Positions 60,503 to 64,000 of a stretch of DNA of 64,000 bases are shown here, one piece after another. The stretch's first letter is position 1. Every line of letters starts with the position of its first letter. The notes below the pieces were generated by a model. That model searched no databases. It was not told the DNA's origin and saw only the letters and a list, made by a program, of their open reading frames with translations. The stretch is from NCBI GenBank assembly GCA_023053545.1, contig JAKZAN010000129.1:1-64000 (forward strand), written 5' to 3'. The stretch comes from Lepidurus packardi (lineage: Eukaryota; Arthropoda; Branchiopoda; Notostraca; Triopsidae). Position numbers and translations under genes: made by a program.

Positions 60503-61369
60503 ATGTTCCGCCATCGACTTGTACTCACACATTCCTCATCATCTCTCGATACTCAACTCTTTAGGAAAAACGGCATCAAAAACCAACTCCAGAATTAGGC
60601 TCCGAGACTCACTCTTGGAGGCACCAAAAAACCCATCGACACTGCCGAAACTGCCATCGATCACACTTTCCGCCAATAAAGAACACTCCAGACTGACAGA
60701 TCAAACATTCATGTCACCAATTTCTAGGCACCAGATCAGCCCGCCCCCAAATAGCCTATTGCTCCATCTCATGCAGATAGCAAAACCATTATAATTGACG
60801 TTGAAGACCTCAAGAAGAAATCTCAATCCAACCGAAAACTCATTCATCGGAAATAGGAGCCAAAGAAGATCTCGACTAGCCAACAACACAACTAGATCCT
60901 GAGACTGGGTGTGAACCAGCAGATGCTGCGAATAGAGAAATCAAAGCAAGGTTTAAAGATCATTAAGGTTTCAGAGTAGCGCAAACAGATCGGCACTGAT
61001 AGCAACCTGTACCTCAAAAGAGGGAACACGCAGCAACCAGACGAAACAATACAAAGAAAAGGTCAGAACAGGATGGTGGATCTGGATGAAGAGAACATGG
61101 AGATCAGGATAAAGTACACACCTAATATGTTTGATCGATCGAAGATCAAGATGGAAGCCTACGAGGTGGAAACTAGGATCCAGGAGATGATGATCAAGTT
61201 GTTCAATTAGTTGTCGCGAAGCAAACACTTAGAAAGTCGCGACGAGGGCAAATAGAAACCCAAGACCTTCCGAGGTGAGTCTTTCTCGGCAAGCGTGGAG
61301 ATCAAAGAGGAGGAAAAGGGGATGAATCGGGAAGAACAGGAACTATTGCATAGAATCCTGCGCGGCTGA
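60503..61369 (+). CDS. Unknown Lys/Glu-rich protein
   Basis: A continuous 288-residue frame beginning MFRHRLVLTHSSSSLDTQ. The protein is basic to acidic, disordered at first, then helical (RIEKSKQGLKIIKVSEERK, IRIKYTPNMFDRSKIKMEAY, IQEMMIKLFNELSRSKHLE). No domain is recognised. The start may lie further upstream at 60477 if a C7 run (60488-60494) lost a base. It converges on the pseudokinase gene. Confidence 0.6.
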
Positions 61370-61555
61370 CTCAAACTGCATACGATCAGTCACATGTCTG
61401 ATAATTAACTTTCTTAAACATGTTGCCTTTGAACGGGATAATTCGTTCCTATCAGAGGATTGGCTAGGCACAGCCAAAGACTTGCTAGTCTAGTTTTAAA
61501 TGTTTAAATTAACAGGTGTGAAAATTAGCAAGAGCTTCTAACTGAAGTATAGAAG

Positions 61556-63458
61556 TCAGTAGCCTTTCTAGGCGATTAGTTTGAGCAGGGTGTTGGGATC
61601 GTAGTTTTCCAGCTCCGTGAAGTAGACCTGTTCCTCCAGCTTGATGACTCGATCCGAAATATAGTCTGCGAAGAAGTTGTCGATGTTGTCTGCGTCTGCA
61701 GTGTTGTGCAGGTGCAGCAACAGTTTCTTGGTCGTCTTCTTCTCCTACTTGATATCTAATGGATACGGTTATTTGGTCAAGTTATGGGTTGAGGTACTGA
61801 TCTGGGAGAGGGATGCCTTAATGTAGTCTTTGACGACATTCCGCATATACTTCTCGTTGATGGCACTGTCGTCATTGAGTTCCAGCTCGAAGGCTCTGTC
61901 GACCGTGGTTCGCCGATCCTTTTGCTTGATGAAACTCTTGAGTGCTTTGTAGGACTTTGAAATATCTATTTCCTATGCGCTTATGATTTTAGCCAAGTCC
62001 ACAAAATCTTCGCCTGCTGACTTCAACAGTTTCTCCTTATTGGCTAAAACCACAAGATGCATGCTTTTGAGTTTGGCTTTCTTGAGAAGCAAGAGCGCGA
62101 GTCTGTTACTGTATAGATTGATCCCCAGCGTATAAATTGTATTCGCGACCACTGTCAGGAACACGTACTTATTCCGCTCCTTAGATATCGTCCGTATAAT
62201 ATTGATGAAGGAGCCGGTACTCGTTTGCGAAAGATCAGCCAGTCCTCTTCTGCTCTCTACTTCCTCTTTCTCGAATTTGCTGGGAATACTTAGGAACCCA
62301 TAACTCCCACTAGAATGTTGCGAAGGGGATCGTTTAATCAGCGGAGAACCTTTTGAAGATCGATCCACCTCAGAATTGTCCTGGTTACCGGCAAAAAGAA
62401 ACTGAGCAGTGTTGATAGAACTGGGCCTCACAAGCCGGGTACTAGGAGACCTAGCAGTAGACACCGTCAAGTTCAATTTAACTTCTGAAAGCTCAGGTCT
62501 CTTTGCTGGATCTTTAGTGATCATTTGGTAGATAGTCTCCATCGTAGGGTCGCTTTGATTCTAGTTGAGTTCAAGAGCCAGGATGTTATCCGCTGTCTCC
62601 GATTTAGAGGTTATGATGAAATAGTAGAGGATTCCGAGGCTGAAGACATCGGATTTAAAAGAAGCAGTTTGCGCCCAGGAATCCTTGGCTAGTTTGAGTT
62701 CTGGCGAACAGTACTCGAGGGATCGAATATAGTTTATGTACTCAAGGGCGCGGGGCGTGAGAGAAGGGTTGAAAGGTTCGCTGGAATAAACTAAGGAGAT
62801 GTGGAATTAGATGTTACGTATGGTGTTTAGAGAAAGTAAAGTTTGTGAGTTTCAGGTTGTTGTTGGAGCCGATGAGGATATTTTTGGGGTGCAGGTTGAG
62901 ATGGATATAGCTGTGTCTGTGCAGTTCCTTGAGGCCCAGGATGATCTGCTTCATGTAGTTGTTTTCTAGGGTTCAGCAGAAGGGATAAGAGGTATTTATG
63001 TACGTTCAGCTTCGGACAGTCTGCTTGTCTTGACGCGGTTGTAGAGAGTGCCGCCGCTGCAGTATTCATAGACGAGGTAGATATTGTTGCTGGTTTTGAG
63101 GATCCGCATGAACTTCAGGATGTTCACATGTTGTAGCTTGTTCAAGAGTTTTACTGGAAAGGCCACAAATTTCATGGCACGTGCGAAATCACAAAGGTGG
63201 GAGGGTACTTTAATGGTGGATGACTTATTGGAAAGAGTCGGAGCTATTGAACTGAGGATAGTTCATGCAGCGTACAGTGTAGTACTCTTTGGTTTCGGTG
63301 TGGCGAGCCTTGTAGATGTCGACTGAAGATAGTTAGGCAGGCAATCCTCGATCAGATGATCAGGGGAAGGAAATTAAGTTATGGCTGAGAGTGTTACATC
63401 CAAAGGCGTCGGTGTCGATCATCTCTTCGAGAGCGTACTTTTCGATGATTTTGTTCAT
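61556..63458 (-). CDS. Protein pseudokinase with helical C-terminal region
   Basis: Introns of 75, 55, 38 and 37 nt give exactly 565 residues. The kinase fold is recognisable: VIHHEIKLLNKLQHVNILKF (helix C Glu present), NIYLVYEYCSGGTLYNR, an HRD-loop site, and KSDVFSLGILYYFI. Key catalytic residues are missing: the VAIK site reads TVRCM (no Lys), HRD reads HLNLHPKN (no Asp), and DFG reads NFT. The glycine loop is degenerate (IDTDAFG). About 250 mostly helical residues follow, with ERNKYVFLTVVANTIY. It is expected to be catalytically dead and to act as a scaffold or allosteric partner. Confidence 0.85.
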
Positions 63459-63637
63459 GGAGCACCTGTTGAGAAGAAGGCGAAATCGCAGAAAGTCTTG
63501 TTATTCCTTTTCTAATTTTATTAATGAATACCAAATATCAAGGACTCCTGATTCTTTGTCTGGCACCACCAGATGCTTCCAAAACGGTGGAGCCTCAACA
63601 GCACTAATAAGGGAGGTTTAAGACATGACCGATCTTC

Positions 63638-64000
63638 ATGATCGAATCTTATCCCAAATAGATCCAGAAAACTGATCCACATTGTAGCAGGAGAGCACAT
63701 AAATCTCAAAATAAAACCAAGAGAAATTATCACAGTTTTTTGTATTTTGCGTATAGTTTTGAAATCTGGTCGTTCCCAGTCGCACTCGCCGACACCAAGT
63801 ACTCTTTCAGCATGTTCTGGCACTAGAAACACTCCTACAAAGTCATCGAATCCGGGTCGCACACCGTCGACACAAATCTGTTCGGCCCCATCTCCTATCC
63901 TTTCGGCTCCTTCTTCTCTCTACTTCGGGAACGACTGTTCGACGAATCACACCTTTCATCGTCTGCGTAGATAGGTTGGGTAGTGGAAAGTATGTACCTT
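63638..64000 (+). CDS. Partial gene running off the window edge, unknown
   Basis: From ATG 63638 a TGA-free frame runs to the last base. The first 40 residues are Lys/Arg/Ser-rich. The later part (FEIWSFPVALADTKYSFSMF, HTVDTNLFGPISYPFGSFFS) is protein-like, with aromatic and beta-branched residues in a spacing that the other frames lack. The start could also lie downstream or in a missed exon. No domain is recognised in the visible part. It lies head-to-head with the pseudokinase. Confidence 0.45.

Noticed and set aside
1..64000. UAA/UAG as Gln (Tetrahymena code)
   Set aside because: Conserved positions in carrier, BEACH, RING-CH, PH and DUF3626 families require Glu at these codons.

Overview
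This is one end of a ciliate macronuclear chromosome. The first 194 bases are an uninterrupted C4A2 telomere, and about 42 closely spaced protein genes follow to the other edge of the window. Genes read correctly only if UAA and UAG are sense codons and UGA is the sole stop. At conserved positions (mitochondrial-carrier E-G motifs, the BEACH core, the DUF3626 core, a RING-CH finger, a PH-domain E-W pair) the reassigned codons fall where Glu is expected, not Gln. UAA/UAG = Glu with C4A2 telomeres points to a peritrich ciliate (NCBI code 30; Vorticella, Zoothamnium, Carchesium, Epistylis group). The moderate GC content is unlike Tetrahymena or Paramecium. Introns are tiny GT-AG introns, mostly 22-50 nt.

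Layout. 0.3-6.4 kb: telomere-proximal RING membrane protein, RCC1/filamin protein, RIB43A axonemal protein, small RING protein. 7.1-14.1 kb: one giant BEACH-WD40 protein. 14.4-17.5 kb: a small basic protein and a long coiled coil. 17.8-23.3 kb: signal-peptide-peptidase-like membrane protein, PKA regulatory subunit, two unknowns. 23.9-28.5 kb: MAP3K-like kinase with disrupted frame, SAXO-like microtubule protein, mitochondrial carrier, unknown secreted/membrane protein. 28.7-32.5 kb: zinc-finger DUF3626 protein, lumenal CS-domain-like protein, ribosomal protein uL2/RPL8. 32.7-38.5 kb: HP1-like chromodomain protein, small secreted protein, coiled coil, EF-hand Q/G/Y-repeat protein, FHA/RING-CH protein. 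38.6-46.5 kb: glycosylated multipass protein, DHHC palmitoyltransferase, unknown, CDPK7-like EF-PH-kinase, Rab GTPase. 46.9-54.5 kb: GNAT acyltransferase, diacylglycerol kinase, MGC-lipidated small protein, VHS plus adaptin-ear protein, COQ6-like monooxygenase. 54.6-64 kb: four coiled-coil or disordered proteins, a pseudokinase, and a gene running off the edge.

The genes are not operons. They are independently oriented housekeeping, ciliary and signalling genes, often convergent with under 100 bp between stops. Themes are membrane traffic (BEACH, Rab, VHS/ear, DHHC), cilia and microtubules (RIB43A, SAXO, coiled coils), and cyclic-nucleotide, Ca2+ and lipid signalling (PKA-R, CDPK7-like, DAG kinase, EF-hand).

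Limits. About a dozen genes need a 1-base correction, usually in a homopolymer, to restore an otherwise clear domain; assembly error is the simplest explanation. With a single stop codon, spurious frames over 60 codons are expected by chance, so frames lacking domain, composition or splice support were left out.
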